Part shown: positions 10,353-22,435 of the stretch, piece by piece
How positions within the stretch are numbered: position 1 is the first letter of the stretch
Layout of the letters: each line of letters opens with the position of its first letter
Program-made: the position numbers and the translations under genes
From: Clarkia xantiana subsp. parviflora
Taxonomy: Eukaryota > Streptophyta > Magnoliopsida > Myrtales > Onagraceae
NCBI GenBank assembly: GCA_036873135.1
Contig: JAPTYO010000024.1
Span: 1,240,001-1,304,000 of the forward strand
DNA: 64,000 nucleotides
Direction of reading: 5' to 3'
Notes under the pieces: model-generated
Databases searched by the model: none
Seen by the model: the letters and a program-made list of their open reading frames with translations, nothing else
Told to the model about the DNA's origin: nothing

Positions 10353-13300
10353 TCAAACATGACATTTCTTCAAGTGTTCGCCACTAAAAGAATGTTTCAA
10401 CACATTGCCATCGAGGTCCTCCAACTTGTACGCATTCCGAGCTGGCATCCCCACGACCTTATAAGGCCCTTCCCATTTTGGTGAAATCTTGTTGATCCGA
10501 TCCAAAAGGGTAAATTCGTTCCGACGCCAGACCAGTTCCCCGACAAAGAACTGTCGAGACTTGACTCGTCGATTATAATATCTGGTTGTTGCCAAGCGCA
10601 TCCGAGCCTGGGCCTCCTCGGCACTCCGCCTCTTTTCTTCGACCAAGTCCAAGTCCAGACGCCTCATTTCATCATTCGAGAGAGGTTCGTAATACCTCGT
10701 CTGATGGGATGCCACAGCTATTTCGACGGGAGCCACTGCTTCCGTGCCATAAACGAGGCCAAACGGAGTCTCCCCAGTCGATCGCTTGGGTGTCATTCTA
10801 ACAGCCCAAAGCACATTTTCCAGCTCATCCAGCCATTTGCCCTTCAATGCATGGACCCTCTTCTTCAGGCCATCCATAACGATCTTGCTTGCTGATTCCA
10901 CCTGTCCATTGGTTTGAGCATGACGGACAGAGGCTGTCCGATTCTCAATTTTCAGTTCCTACAAGTACTCCTACCACGGGGCCCCATTAAACGGAGGGCC
11001 ATTATCGCTGATCACCACCTTGGGGATCCCGTATCAGGATATGATATGGGTCTGGAGGAATTTGAGGATATGGTTCCCCGTTGTCTTGGCCAATGCCTTG
11101 GCTTCTATCCATTTCGAAAAATAATCAATAGCCACGACTAAATATCGACACTGACCTTTTGCCACTGGAAGGGGACCCACCAAGTCGATTCCCCACTGCG
11201 CGAAGGGCCAGGCACTCTTGATGGACGTCAAATCGGCAGCTGGAGCCACGATATTCGGGGCGTACTTCTGGCAAGCGTCACAGGATCGGACCAGCATCGT
11301 TGCATCCATGTTCATCGAGGGCCAGTAATAGCCCAGGTTTAGCACTTTCCTAAGGATCCGAGCTGTGTCGGGCTCGGCCACGCATTTCAGATAAGGAGTT
11401 AAATACCCCCTTTTGTACAGCTGATTATCCACCATCACATAATTGGGCGCGATTCGGCGTATTTTGCCAGCTGCTACTTCATCATCGGGAACTGCCCCCG
11501 TAGTCAGATACGCTGCTATCGGGGTCATCCAAGTGGGCCCTTCTGATCCGACCTCAATGGCACATACCTCCGACTGATCGGTGGTTGACAGGATCACCTT
11601 CTCGAAGAAATGCACCTTCCAACTTTCGTCAAGGGGTGTATCGAAGCTCTTGAAACTTTCCTTCAGGGTTTGCACCTCCCGAAGGTATTTCTTCATCATC
11701 GGGCTCTTTGCTTCGTATCGCCCCTGGACTTGGTTCACAATCAGGCTAGCGTCGCACTTCACCTTTAAGTGACCGACTCCCGTTCCTTTAGCAATCTTGA
11801 GGCCAGTGATGAGAGCCTCATATTCAGCTTCATTGTTGGTGGCCCTAAATGTCAAGGCCAAGGCATATCGGAGGGTCTCGCCTCCGCCTGGTGGTATCAG
11901 TACGAAACCTTCTCCCGATCCTTCTGAATTTGAGGGGCCATCGGTGTACATCTCCCAAGTATTTTCGGCGTCGGGCTGTTCTGACTGCTCTGTTATCGGG
12001 ACCTCCGTGGTTGACCCCTCTACAGGGCCCGCTTCTTCTAGATCGGGGGCTGTAGACTCTGCTATGAAATCCGCCAACGCCTGGCCCTTAATAGCCGTTC
12101 TCGGAGCAAAGTGGATTTGAAACTCACTAAGCTCGACTGCCCATTTCACTAATCTCCCCGACGCATCAGGTCGGTTCAAAAATGTTTCAAGGGCTGATTC
12201 ATCAAAACAGTAATTTCATGCGCGTGGAAGTAAGGCCTCAGCTTCCGAGTAGTGACAATCAACCCATAGAGATACTTCTTAACGGCGGGATAATTCATTT
12301 CAGATTTGGCAATTGCCTTGCTTACATAATAGACAGGGACTTGGCTACCCTCTACAACTTTCACTAAGACAGAGCTAACAGCAAATTCAGAAACTGCCAA
12401 ATACAGATAGAGTGGCTCGCCTGGGATGGGCTTCGCCAATGGCGGGAGGGTGCGAAGGTGCTGCTTGAGTGCCTGGAACGCCTCTTCACACTTGGCAGTC
12501 CACTCAAACTTCTTGTTGGCCCTCAATACTTCAAAAAACGGCATGGATCGTTCGCTTGCCTTGGACAGGAAACGGATCATCGCGGCAATTCGGCCATTCA
12601 GCACCTGCACCTCCGGATGGTTAATCGGGGACTTCATCTCCTCGATCGCGTTCAGCTTCTCAGGGTTTACCTCGATTCCCCTCTGGCTCACCATAAAGCC
12701 AAAGAACTTCCCTGAGTGCACTCCGAAGGAACACTTGGTGGGGTTCAAGTGAACTTGATGAAGCCTCATCCGCTCGAATGCAGTGGCCAAGTTGTGAACA
12801 TGATCCTCGGCCTGTCGGCATAGAAGGCGGTATGGGGGCATCCTCCTTGGACATCTTGATCTGATTGTAGCCAGAGTAAGCATCCATAACACTCAGCAGC
12901 TCATGTCCCGATGTGGCATCTACCAGCTGGTCGATCCTCGGGAGCGGGTAGCAATCCTTCTGGCATGCCTTGTTCAGGTCGCGAAAGTCAACGCACATCC
13001 GCCATTTGCCATTGCTCTTATTCACCAGGACAAGGTTGGCGACCCAGGTCTGGAATCAGAGCTCCTTAATGAATCCAGCATCGAGCAACCTGCCTACCTC
13101 TTGCTGGATCGCAATCTTCTTGTCGGCACCCATCGGGCGCCTTCTCTGTGTAATCGGCTTGATCGCGGGATCAATCTTCAGCTCATGAGTAATCACATCA
13201 GGGCTGATTCCTGGCATGTCACTCGGGGACCAGGCGAACAGCTCCTTGAACTCCTTCAACAGATCAATCAATTCTCGGGCCGTCTCCTCAGTCAGAGCGG

Positions 13301-13387
13301 ACCCGATTTTACCTTCCTCTGAGGTCCATCAATCTCGACTTCCTTCAAATCTTCCATCGGGGCGGGACGCCCGAACTCCTCTCGAGG
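10353..13387 (-). pseudogene. pol: D pol, downstream part: RT, RNaseH, integrase (broken)
   Basis: Read on the minus strand from 13387. It starts with the protease-RT linker, then RT with FRDLNKAC and MDAYSGYNQI (about 12985-12850), RNaseH with YTDG (about 11950), an integrase zinc-finger piece with SCDACQ (about 11285) and integrase core pieces, ending at the TGA at 10355-10353. A deletion of about 150 bp at about 12815 joins the FYAD region straight to RQAEDHV and removes the YVDD active-site segment that is present in A (near 47620) and C (near 29935). Several frame changes and stops follow. The upstream part of the same gene lies beyond E, at 22436-24726. Confidence 0.85.
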
Positions 13388-13881
13388 TGTCAGACCTAAA
13401 ATCTGACGTACGGCGAATTACGTTTTGAAAAACGTGGATTTTTAAAAGAGTCGCCACTATTTAATTATTAGGCTAACTAGAATCCTAAATCACCCAAGCG
13501 AATAACAAATTAAACACCTAGGTATAAAATCGGTCTTCGATCAGAAATTCAAGTTCAGGGGTTCTATTACGAATTAAAAATATAGATGTTTAATTACGCC
13601 CTTTCGGTACTCAATTCACTTAATTGCCAGTTTTAAAATTTAAACATTCATTACGTCAAATTAATCTAACATTATAAAAAAAATAAACTAATTTTTACGC
13701 TAAAACTATTATTAACAATAAATATAAACCTAAAAAAAACTATTAAGCATCTAATTCTCCTAATTGAAATAAAATCTAAACAAAACTAAACATGCTCCAA
13801 ACATGATATAATTTAGTAATTACATATCATATACATATATTCACAAAAACATGTTATCTAAATATATTTACATTTTAATTA

Positions 13882-14828
13882 GGGTTAAGAACCTATGAAA
13901 GGTCTGAACTATCACCCATGTTAACGGGAGAGGTTTGAAATTAAAAAAGTTAATAACAAAGGTCTGAAATTTCTGTTTTGTTGATAATAGCGGTCTCCGT
14001 TAGTTTTTTCCGTTAAAACTAACGGAAGTTAGTCGCATGTGACTGGAAATAATTTTTTTTTTTCCAAAAATGCCCTTCTATCAAGTGTGCCCCTCACATG
14101 CTTGGAGTGAAAAGACCAAAATGCCCTTGAAGCCACCACGTTACTCCGGCGACCACCAATCGTACTCCGGCGACCACCACCGTACTCAGGCGACCACCAC
14201 TGTACTCCGGCGACCACCACGGTACTCCGGCGACCACCACCGTACTCCGGCGACCACCACAAAGGCTCCGATTGGACCAAAATCGGAGCCACCAGCCCCG
14301 ATAGGGCTCTGATCGGAGCCACCGGCCCCGATTGAGCTCCGATCGGAGCTTTTTGAGCTCCGATCAAAGCTTTTTTTGCTCCGATCGGAGCTTTTTTTGC
14401 CCCGATCGGAGCTTTTTGGCCCCGATCGGTGCTTTTTGGCTCCGATCGGAGCTTTTTTGCTGAGGTGGTGGCCGGAGTCGGGTCGCCGGAGCCGAGGTGG
14501 TGGTCGTCGGAGTCGAGGTGGTGGTCGCCGGTGTCGGGTGGTGGTGGCCGGAGTCGGGTGGCGGTGGCCGGAGTTGGGTGGTTTTAATTTGACTTTAGGG
14601 GTAAAATTGTTATTTCACATTTACTTAAATAAGATATTAAATAAAACAAAATATTAAAGGGGCAAAAATGTCATTTCACACAATTCTGTTAAATTTAACC
14701 CTTAAAATGGACGGAAAACCTCAAATCAACAAAATTGAAATTTCAGACCTCTGTTATTAACTTTTTAAATTTCAGACCTCTCCCGTTAACATGTGTGATA
14801 GTTCAGACCTTTCATAGGTTCTTAACCC
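13882..14828. mobile_element. Non-autonomous MULE-like element with ~105-bp TIRs
   Basis: The element starts GGGTTAAGAACC and ends with its exact reverse complement. The terminal inverted repeats extend about 105 bp (13882-13985 and 14725-14828) with few mismatches. The 9-bp TSD TTTTAATTA is at 13873-13881 and 14829-14837; the 5' LTR of E shows the unfilled site near 21575. A 9-bp TSD with long TIRs is typical of Mutator-like elements. There is no transposase ORF, so it would need a trans-acting transposase. Confidence 0.85.
14140..14590. repeat. GC-rich minisatellites inside the MULE
   Basis: Three blocks follow one another: about seven copies of an 18-20 bp unit with ACTCCGGCGACCACCAC (14140-14265), a run of palindromic GCTCCGATCGGAGC units separated by T runs (14290-14460), and GGTGGTGGCCGGAGTCGGG-type units (14460-14580). 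The first and third blocks are roughly reverse complements, so the interior can fold back on itself. ORFs across it are repeat artefacts. Confidence 0.8.
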
Positions 14829-15701
14829 TTTTAATTACCTAGCCAACATAATATAATAATAATAAAGAATAAACAGAAAATCTAAACAAAAAATAAATTA
14901 GTAAATAATAACAATAATAATAATTTATATATATAAGAAAAAACAGACCCGAAGCACGGAGGGGACGGGAAGAAAAATTTACCGGATCGGAGCGGCAGCC
15001 AGGAACTCCAGCAGGGACGGCGGACGGCCAGGCAGGGCGACGCGGCACGGTTCAGCGGCTTTGGGCGGTGGCGGGCGAGTCTGACCTGAGCTCCGAGCGC
15101 CGGACGACGATTAGGGCGGGCAAGCTCGGCAGTAGCTGGACGAAGCTGACCGGGATGGCAACAGCAGGACCGGCGGGGTGATTCTGCGATTCCGGCGGCA
15201 GGGGCGAGCAGGGGACGAAGCTGTGGTGGGCGAGTCCGGCCGGTGGTCATGGCTTCGCCGGTGCTGGGAGGAGCTGTAGGGATGGCCGGCGGGAAGAAGC
15301 TTCAGAAGGGAAAAAAAAAAAAAAACTTTTACACAAAAAGACAAAATTTGCACGGGTTACGAAATCTGATGTATTATTCTTATTGTTGGTGTCTTTTTTA
15401 CATGTAAAATAACATTCTTTATAGTTAAACTAGGACCCCTAAACTAGGAAAATAAAATTTGAAAAATATATGCATTTAATATTCCGAAAATATACATATA
15501 TATTTATGTATTTCACCATAAATACACATAATATATTTTCTAAATATTTTACAATAAATAATGCATATACACTATCCTATTTTAAGCCAGTCCTATCTTT
15601 AGAAACTTCGCGACCTTCCATATTTTAAATATTTCCTTTTTTGACGCGTCACATATGACATTTTGAACATGCTATACGCGGACCAAAATTAGGTGTTTAC
15701 A

Positions 15702-16680
15702 GCTTGCCCCTCTTTGGGCGAATTCCCGTAGAACGTGTTTGAGGGGATTTGTCCAAAGACGAGTAAACACTAATTTTGGTTGGGAAGTATATCTTCTTTT
15801 GAGTCTTCGAATCTTCAAGGAAACTCCTGGCTTATTTCGGAAAGTGCAAAAAGTAGAGCCTCTGTCGGCGGTGCCCCTGTTGGCGGTGCCTCTGTTGGCG
15901 TTGTAGAAGTAGAACCTATGTCGGCGGTGCCCCTGTTGGCAGTGCTTCCATTTGTAGTGCGGAAAAGTAAAGCCTTGGTTGGCGGTACCCCTGTTGGTGG
16001 TGCCTCCGTTGGCGGTGCAGAAAGTAAAGCCTCTAGTGGCGTGCGGAAAAGTAAAACCTCCAGTGGCGTGCAGTAAAGAAAAATCTTGATCGATGATGCC
16101 TCCAGTGGCAAGCGGAAAAGTAAAGCCTCCAGTGGCATGCGGAAAAGTAAAGCCTCCAGTGGCGTGCAGTAAAGTAAAACCTCAATCGACGTTGCCTCCA
16201 GTGGCGAGCGACAAGGAAAAGCCTCCAGTGGCGTGCAATAAAGTAAAACCTTTGGTGATGATTGGTAACAGAAGACCTCTACGTCAGACAGTACCAACAA
16301 CCTCTGGTGACGCCTCTAGTGGCGAGTGGTAACGGAAAAACCTCTACATCAGACCATACCGGAAAACCTCTGGTGATATCTCTGGTGGCGAAAGACCTCT
16401 ACGTCAGACCGTACCGGAGAACCTTTGGTGATGCCTCTAGTGGCGAGTGGTAACGGAAGACCTCTACGTCAGGTCGTACCGGAAAACCTCTGGTGATATC
16501 TATTGTGGCAGAAGACCTCTACGTCAGATCGTACCGGAGACTCTTTGGCGATGCCTCTAGCGGCGTATGTCGGAGAAGAGCCTCTAGTGGCGTCTGTCGG
16601 AGAAGAGCCTCTAGTGGCGTCCGTTGGAGAAGTGCTTCTAGTGGCGTGACTTGCGAAGGCTGAATACTAAGGCTTCGTTC
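15702..16680. repeat. E 27-bp repeat region, 3' internal end
   Basis: After the polypurine tract region, degenerate units with GCCTCCAGTGGCGTGCGG and spacer AAAAGTAAA run from about 15839, turning at about 16260 into longer units with GACCTCTACGTCAGA. The same array is in F at 57600-58550. The 27-bp period is a multiple of three and opens long artificial frames on both strands. Confidence 0.8.
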
Positions 16681-16849
16681 GTCGGGGTTGACTCTCAGGA
16701 AGCTGGAAAACTTCAGATCCCGATTGTCGATTGATTTGTAGGAACAGACTGTAACAGTCCTACTCATCCTTGGATGGCGACTCGCGAGAGCAGACTGTAA
16801 CCGTCCCGCTTGCCGTGAAGTTGACTTTGGAAGGCGCTGTGTTGCGCAT

Positions 16850-17650
16850 GAATGTTTGTCCCTAATTTTTGCCTAAATTGTGCATTGTGTGACAACCTAG
16901 CGGGATCTTTTTTCTTTTTTCTCTTTTTCTTTTTTCTCTTTTTTTTTTCTTTTTTCTTTTTGTTGAGAATTTCTCTTTTTTCTCTCCTTTTGCCACGGCC
17001 GATTGAGAAATTTCCGACCTTGCCCCTCGTTTTTTAATTTTCTCTCCTTTTGCCATGATTGCAATTTCTGAACTTGCAACCATGCCTCTCATTTCCTGAT
17101 TTTGCCTAGGCCGCCCTTTCGGGTTTTCAACCTAGCGGAAGCACTCTTTATTTGGTAGCTGATTAAACGGTGGCTATGACCCGTATTTTATTTTCCGCCT
17201 CGATGCGGGAGCATTTGTAGCCATTTGGAGGGTAACTGTGACATTTTCCTCACCGTCTTCAATGTTGCGGGAGCTCTTTTGATTGTAGCCATTTGGAGGG
17301 TGGCTGTGGCCCTACATTCCTCGTCTCTGATCCGGGAAACACTCTCTGTATGTAACCATTTTGAGGGTGGTTGTGGCCCTTTCACTTAATACCCGCCATC
17401 GATGTTTCGGGATCGCTCTTTTGACTGTAGCCGTTTGAGGGACGACTGTGACCCTTTCTTTTATTTTCCCGCCCTCACCGGGTTCGCGAGATCACTCTTT
17501 TTTGTGTAGCCATTTTAAGGGTGGCTGTGGCCCTTTGTATCTGTAGTTGATTTAGGGACAACTGTGACCCTTTTATTCATCGCTTTCACAAAATATGCAT
17601 GAGCACTCTCTTTATTTGTACCGGTAGCCAATTAAAGGGCAGCTGTGACC
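16850..17650. repeat. E array of GTAGCCA...TGGCTGTGGCCC hairpin units
   Basis: After a pyrimidine-rich stretch (T-runs 16905-17060) about eight units share the frame GTAG-stem-loop-stem-GTG(A/G)CCC. Stems vary while pairing is kept: AGCCA/TGGCT near 17288, AACCA/TGGTT at 17354-17372, AGTTG/CAACT at 17545-17563. The homologous array in F lies at 58870-59790. No ORF is supported. Confidence 0.75.
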
Positions 17651-18544
17651 CTTAAAAAATGAGTTTTTTTTTTTTTTTGCTTTTTTTGTTTTGTTTTTTT
17701 TTTCTTTGAAAACGAAAATAAACAACAACAATTATGTGCCCCTAGTGGAAAATCTGAAATTTCGAATTCAAAACACCTTCTAGAGAAGGACTCAGCTGAT
17801 TGAGTCAAAACGTCGGTCGTCTCGACGCCCATGGATGGACCCTACGTCCAATGAATGACATAGACAGTGATTTCTAGTCTCGGCTTCTCAAGTGCCCCGG
17901 TTATTGCTCAATCTCGTCTGGGGATGCACCATGGCTAGCACTATTGGGTTAGACTCGTCGCAAATGGTCATGCATGAGATATGATTTTCACGAGCTTTAA
18001 TTTGGATGATTATGCGAGCTGCAAAATGAGTAAGGAAAAAAAAATAAAATTTCGGGGATATAATTGATCACGACTTCCCTTACCTGTGTGCCCGACATCT
18101 TTAATAGAAATTTGCTCCATATATGAAAGGATTTGTTGCATCTTCCGTTTTTTCTTCATATAGCGGTTGTGCTCGATCTGAACGGGGATATGCCATTTGG
18201 TTGACCAATTTAGACGTCCCCGTATAATGGATGTACGGCTTGGTTCGGGAAGGCGCATGTATTCACTGGGTGATTTGAATCCTTTATCGGCCGTCTTGAC
18301 GGGCTAGGTAGTCCATGACTTAGGAACATCAACTCAAGAAAAGACTGAATTGTCAATCGACTTGCTTCATTCCTAAAAAAGAAAACCAATTAAACAAACT
18401 CAAATATAGGGATTTATTTATATTGATTAGATCATGATAATATCCCTCTTTCCTATGCGGGGCTCATGATCTTGCCGCGCAAGGAGTACATAACTGAAAA
18501 GTTTATACATTGCTAAAAAAAAACGGATGTAAAGCTGAGAGAAA
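17651..18544. other. E internal sequence without a recognisable gene
   Basis: The region begins with a T-rich tract (17660-17705). An 82-codon minus-strand frame lies at 18010-18258 with no recognised motif. This is where pol would be expected in an autonomous relative; no RT, RNaseH or integrase motif is seen. Confidence 0.5.
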
Positions 18545-20017
18545 TTATGTGGACGAAGCCGAAGGGGTGTTGGCGTCGGCCGACGGAACTGCGTTAAGAA
18601 TCAAAAGCTTATGGTCAATGAGATCCTGGATCCTGTGCCTCAGACGCGAGCAATCCTCGGTTGAATGACCAATTATCCCCATGTGAAACTCACACTTCGA
18701 GTTTGGATCATTGCTGGGTATCCTTGAAGTGGTCTTCCAAACCTCAGGACCAATGAGACCCTGAGCAACTGCTTTCTGATATACTACGGTGGCCGACACT
18801 GGTAAAGGTGTGAATTTTCTAGACTACCGCATCTTGTTCACAGTCCGGTTTTCAGGTCCACCCACAGCGGGGGTTTGCGGAGCTTGTGTCTGGTAGACTG
18901 CACCTACGGCTGCGTCTTTGGATGACCAGTTCTTGGAGCCTCCCTTTTTTGTTATATCCTCTTGTTGACTCCTGGAGGGGTCTTCAAGTTTTCCAGTCTG
19001 AATGCCATGCTCTACCATTTCTCCGGATTTCACCAAATCAGCGAAATTGGCTGAAACATGTCCTAACAAATGGGAGTAATATGCCCCTTTAAGAGTGCCG
19101 ATGAACATGGACACGGCTTCTGCGTCTTCAAGCGGTGGTCGGACTCCAGCGACTTTCTCTCACCAAGCCTGCATATAGCTTCTAAATGATTGCCCCCTTT
19201 CCATCTCCATGCTTTGAAGATCCATGCGAGTCGGAGCAGTGTCCAGATTGAACTTGTATTGGCGAACAAAAGCGTTAGCCATGTCCTCCCAGGTTGAGAT
19301 ATCACCGGCCTTCAAGCTGACGAACCAGACCAAAGCGGCTCCTTTCAAGCTTTCCTGGAACGTCTGGTTCAAGAACTTCTCATACTGCCGATAAGGGGCC
19401 ATCTTTGCAAGGTAAATCCTCAGGTGGACAATGGGATTACTGGTGCCATCATACTTCTCAAAGTCGGGGACTTTGAACTTCTCTGTTCTTGACATGTCGG
19501 GGAAAAGGCATAGGTCGGAGTAGCCAATGCCTCCATACTGCTCAAGTCTGGACAAAACCTTCATCTTTTCCTCCATTTTTTTCAAGCGGCGATCCTGTTT
19601 GGATTCGATGACAGGTGACGATGTGGCTGCATTTGTGCCGATTGCACCTCCTTGGTTAACATGCCCATACATTATCGGTGGTTTCGGAAGGACACGCGGC
19701 TTTGATGCAGATTGATCAGGAATGACCAAAACAGGGGGTTGGTCATGAGGGGGTTCTACCGTGGCGTCGGGAAGCACAGTTTTAACTGGCATTGGAGGTC
19801 CAGTGTTCGCCACAGGTGTTGTGGAGGATTCTGGATTCGAGGTCGCTGTCAGCAAGGCCGGTTTTAGAGTATCGTTGGTTGATCGAGCCCCGAGGAGTTC
19901 CATGATGCGCTCCATGTGTGCCGACATGTATGCCATATCCTAATGCATTTTAGAATTAGCCGTCTCGATCTCGGCTATTCGTTCCTCTTGTTGCTGGATC
20001 TTCTGAGCGTCCTCCAT
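18545..20017 (-). pseudogene. gag: E gag, Ogre/Tat-like, with three in-frame stops
   Basis: The minus-strand frame starts at the ATG at 20017 (MEDAQKIQ), with a short coiled coil, and runs about 490 codons. The capsid-like region reads FEKYDGTSNP, AALVWFVSL and FVRQYKFNLD near 19440-19240. Further on MFIGTLKGAYYSHLLG and FADLVKSGE match the second part of Ogre/Tat-type gag. It ends with a CCHC-like knuckle, CEFHMGIIGHSTEDC, near 18685. Stops lie just before MAYMSAH (about 19940), after MQAW (about 19160, where a CGA to TGA change is likely) and after NKMR (about 18824). Otherwise the frame is continuous, so decay is recent or modest. No protease follows. Confidence 0.8.
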
Positions 20018-21074
20018 GTTAGTGGTTTGTCACGTGATGGCCAGTAACCTGCAATTAAAAATGTGATATTCAGAATATGGAACACAAGATATCATGCATG
20101 ATCGTTTTGAAAGTAATGTGTCATTCAACTACTCATCTTTTAAAAAAATGCTTGGTAAAATATGTTTCTAAGACACTTTACACAACTCATCGGTCAATGA
20201 GCGTCGAGTACTTGCCCCATAATCCGAGCGATGGTAATGCGACAAGGTTTTTCAAAATGGATCTGATTTTTACCACCTGTTCGGATTTTGGAACGAGCAC
20301 TTAACTCTGACGTTTCTAATTTGAATGATTACAACACTCCACTCTACACAGTATTTCTTCAATAGCTTCGCTCTGCATCCATCATGCTGGTCCGAACCTG
20401 GTCAACGCCAGCCTTGAAAAATTGTAGGGCCGTGATATGAGTGAAGTTAAGTAGTCGTTCCATTCTTACCGAAAATGGCGTGTAAATCGTTTCAGAAACG
20501 ATGATTCGAATGACACATTTTTTGAAAATATGATGCATGCTTGTGACGTAAATCTCCATTAATACGCGTTGTACAATTACATATGGTACAAAAAATGAAG
20601 ATTACATCGAGACCCATGTCCTATACACGAAAAATTCTAAGGGTCGAGAACAATTAGAATAAGAACACACGTAAGTACGCATAGCGGCAGGATCGAAGCT
20701 TCAGGTGTGTGTTTTTGCTTTGTTCTACGAGGTAAGCTCCACTGATAGGCTCCCGACAAGGTGGTTTCCTCACCCCATCATAGGGATCAAAAGACCTTCA
20801 CAAGCGAGTAGAGTTTTTCCGAGCCCTACCGGAGGCCCAGCCCTCCGGTCGTACCGTAGTAAGCCTCCGGGGTTCCTAGTCGCCCTGGGTTTTAGGCGTT
20901 TTGGTGATTACTCTAAAGTGGTGTGTGTATGGGTTCAACAAAGAAACATAAGTTAGTAAAATAAAATGTTCCGCACCTACCACATAAAAACCCAAAGTTA
21001 GAATAACAGAGTTATACACAAATAAACCAAAAAATGGCAAACAAGAAAATACACCAAGCCCGAACCCTCTAAGT
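20018..21074. other. E 5' leader between gag and PBS; no gene seen
   Basis: About 1 kb of leader with scattered short frames and no recognised domain. In an LTR element this segment usually carries packaging signals, but none can be pointed to here. Confidence 0.5.
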
Positions 21075-21096
21075 TGTCCCCAGCAGAGTCGCCAAA
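21075..21096 (-). other. E primer-binding site
   Basis: The minus strand reads TTTGGCGACTCTGCTGGGGA directly after the 5' LTR end (two bases of spacing). The TGG start and location are those of a tRNA primer-binding site; the tRNA is not assigned here. It differs from the TGGCGCCGTCTGTGGG site of A and B. Confidence 0.75.
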
Positions 21097-21097
21097 T

Positions 21098-22059
21098 TGT
21101 CGGACCTAAAATCTGACGTACGGCGAATTACGTTTTGAAAAACGTGGATTTTTAAAAGAGTCGCCACTAGTTAATTATTAGGCTAACTAGAATGCTAAAT
21201 CACCCAAGCGAATAACGAATTAAACACCTAGGTATAAAATTGGTCTTCGATCAGAAATTCAAGTTCAGGGGTTCTATTACGAATTAAAAATATAAATGTT
21301 TAATTACGCCCTTTCGGTACTCAATTCACTTAATTGCCAGTTTTAAAATTTAAACATTCATTACGTCAAATTAATCTAACATTATAAAAAAAATAAACTA
21401 ATTTTTACGCAAAAACTATTATTAACAATAAATATAAACCTAAAAAAACTATTAAGCATCTAATTCTCCTAATTGAAATAAAATCTAAACAAAACTAAAC
21501 ATGCTCCAAACATGATATAATTTAGTAATTACATATCATATACATATGTTCACAAAAACATGTTATCTAATTATATTTACATTTTTATTACCTAGCCAAC
21601 ATAATATAATAATAATAAAGAATAAACAGAAAATTTAAACAAAAAATAAATTATTAAATAATAACAATAATAATAATTTATATATAAAAAAAACAGACCT
21701 GAAGCACGGAGGGGACGGGAGGAAAAATTTACCGGATCGGAGCGGCAGCCAGGAACTCCAGCAGGGACGGCGGACGGCCAGGCAGGGCGACGCGGCACGG
21801 TTCAGCGGCTTTGGGCGGCGGCGGGCGAGTCTGACCAAAGCTCCGAGCGCCGGACGACGATTAGGGCGGGCAAGCTCGGCAGTAGCTGGACGAAGCTGAC
21901 CGAGAAGGCAACAGCAGGACTAGCGGGGTGATTCGGCGATTCCGGCGGCAGGGGCGAGCAGGGGACGAAGCTGTGGTGGGCGAGTCCGGCCGGTGGTCGT
22001 GGCTTCGCCGGTGCTGGGAGGAGCTCCAGGGATGGCCGGCGGGAAGAAGCTTCAGACGG

Positions 22060-22101
<42 letters not shown>

Positions 22102-22435
22102 TACACAAAAAGACAAAATTTGCACGGGTTACGAAATCTGATGTATTATTCTTATTGCTGGTGTCTTTTTTACATGTAAAAGGACATTATTTATAGTTAA
22201 ACTATGACCCCTAAACTAGGAAAATAAAATTTGAAAAATATATGCATTTAATATTCCGAAAATATACATATATATTTATGTATTTCACCATAAATACACA
22301 TAATATATTTTCTAAATATTTTACAATAAATAATGCATATACACTATCCTATTTTAAGCCAGTCCTATCTTTAGAAACTTTGCGACCTTCCATATTTTAA
22401 ACGTGCTATGTGCGGACCAAAATTAGGTGTTTACA
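21098..22435 (-). repeat. E 5' LTR
   Basis: 1338 bp; plus-strand ends TGTCGGACC and GTGTTTACA. It is the pair of 13388-15701. It has an A run of about 38 bases at 22060-22097, an empty MULE target site near 21575, and lacks about 30 bp present in the other copy near 15640. A TATAAATAA box lies on the minus strand at about 22185-22195. Confidence 0.9.

Larger units (their letters stand above)
13388..15701 (-). repeat. E 3' LTR, enlarged by a MULE insertion
   Basis: Plus-strand ends are TGTCAGACC and GTGTTTACA. The length is 2314 bp against 1338 bp for the 5' LTR; most of the difference is the MULE-like insertion at 13882-14828 with its 9-bp TSD. A 15-base A run at about 15311 corresponds to a 38-base A run in the 5' LTR. 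Minus-strand sequence after it (plus 15702-15720) gives the polypurine tract AAAGAGGGGCAAGC. Confidence 0.9.
13388..22435 (-). mobile_element. Element E: gag-only, non-autonomous LTR retrotransposon (Ogre/Tat-like)
   Basis: LTRs at 13388-15701 (3') and 21098-22435 (5') enclose 5.4 kb. The TSD CGAGG is at 13383-13387 and 22436-22440, inside the D pol gene, whose reading frame continues across it. A PBS sits next to the 5' LTR and a polypurine tract next to the 3' LTR. The internal region has a broken gag but no protease, RT, RNaseH or integrase, and two repeat arrays. Mobilisation must have depended on another element. Its LTR termini (TGTAAACACC to GGTCTGACA) and PBS differ from those of D, C, A and B. 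Confidence 0.92.

Noticed and set aside
13388..15701. The longer E LTR as a different element
   Set aside because: Removing the 947-bp MULE and one TSD copy leaves a sequence that pairs with 21098-22435.
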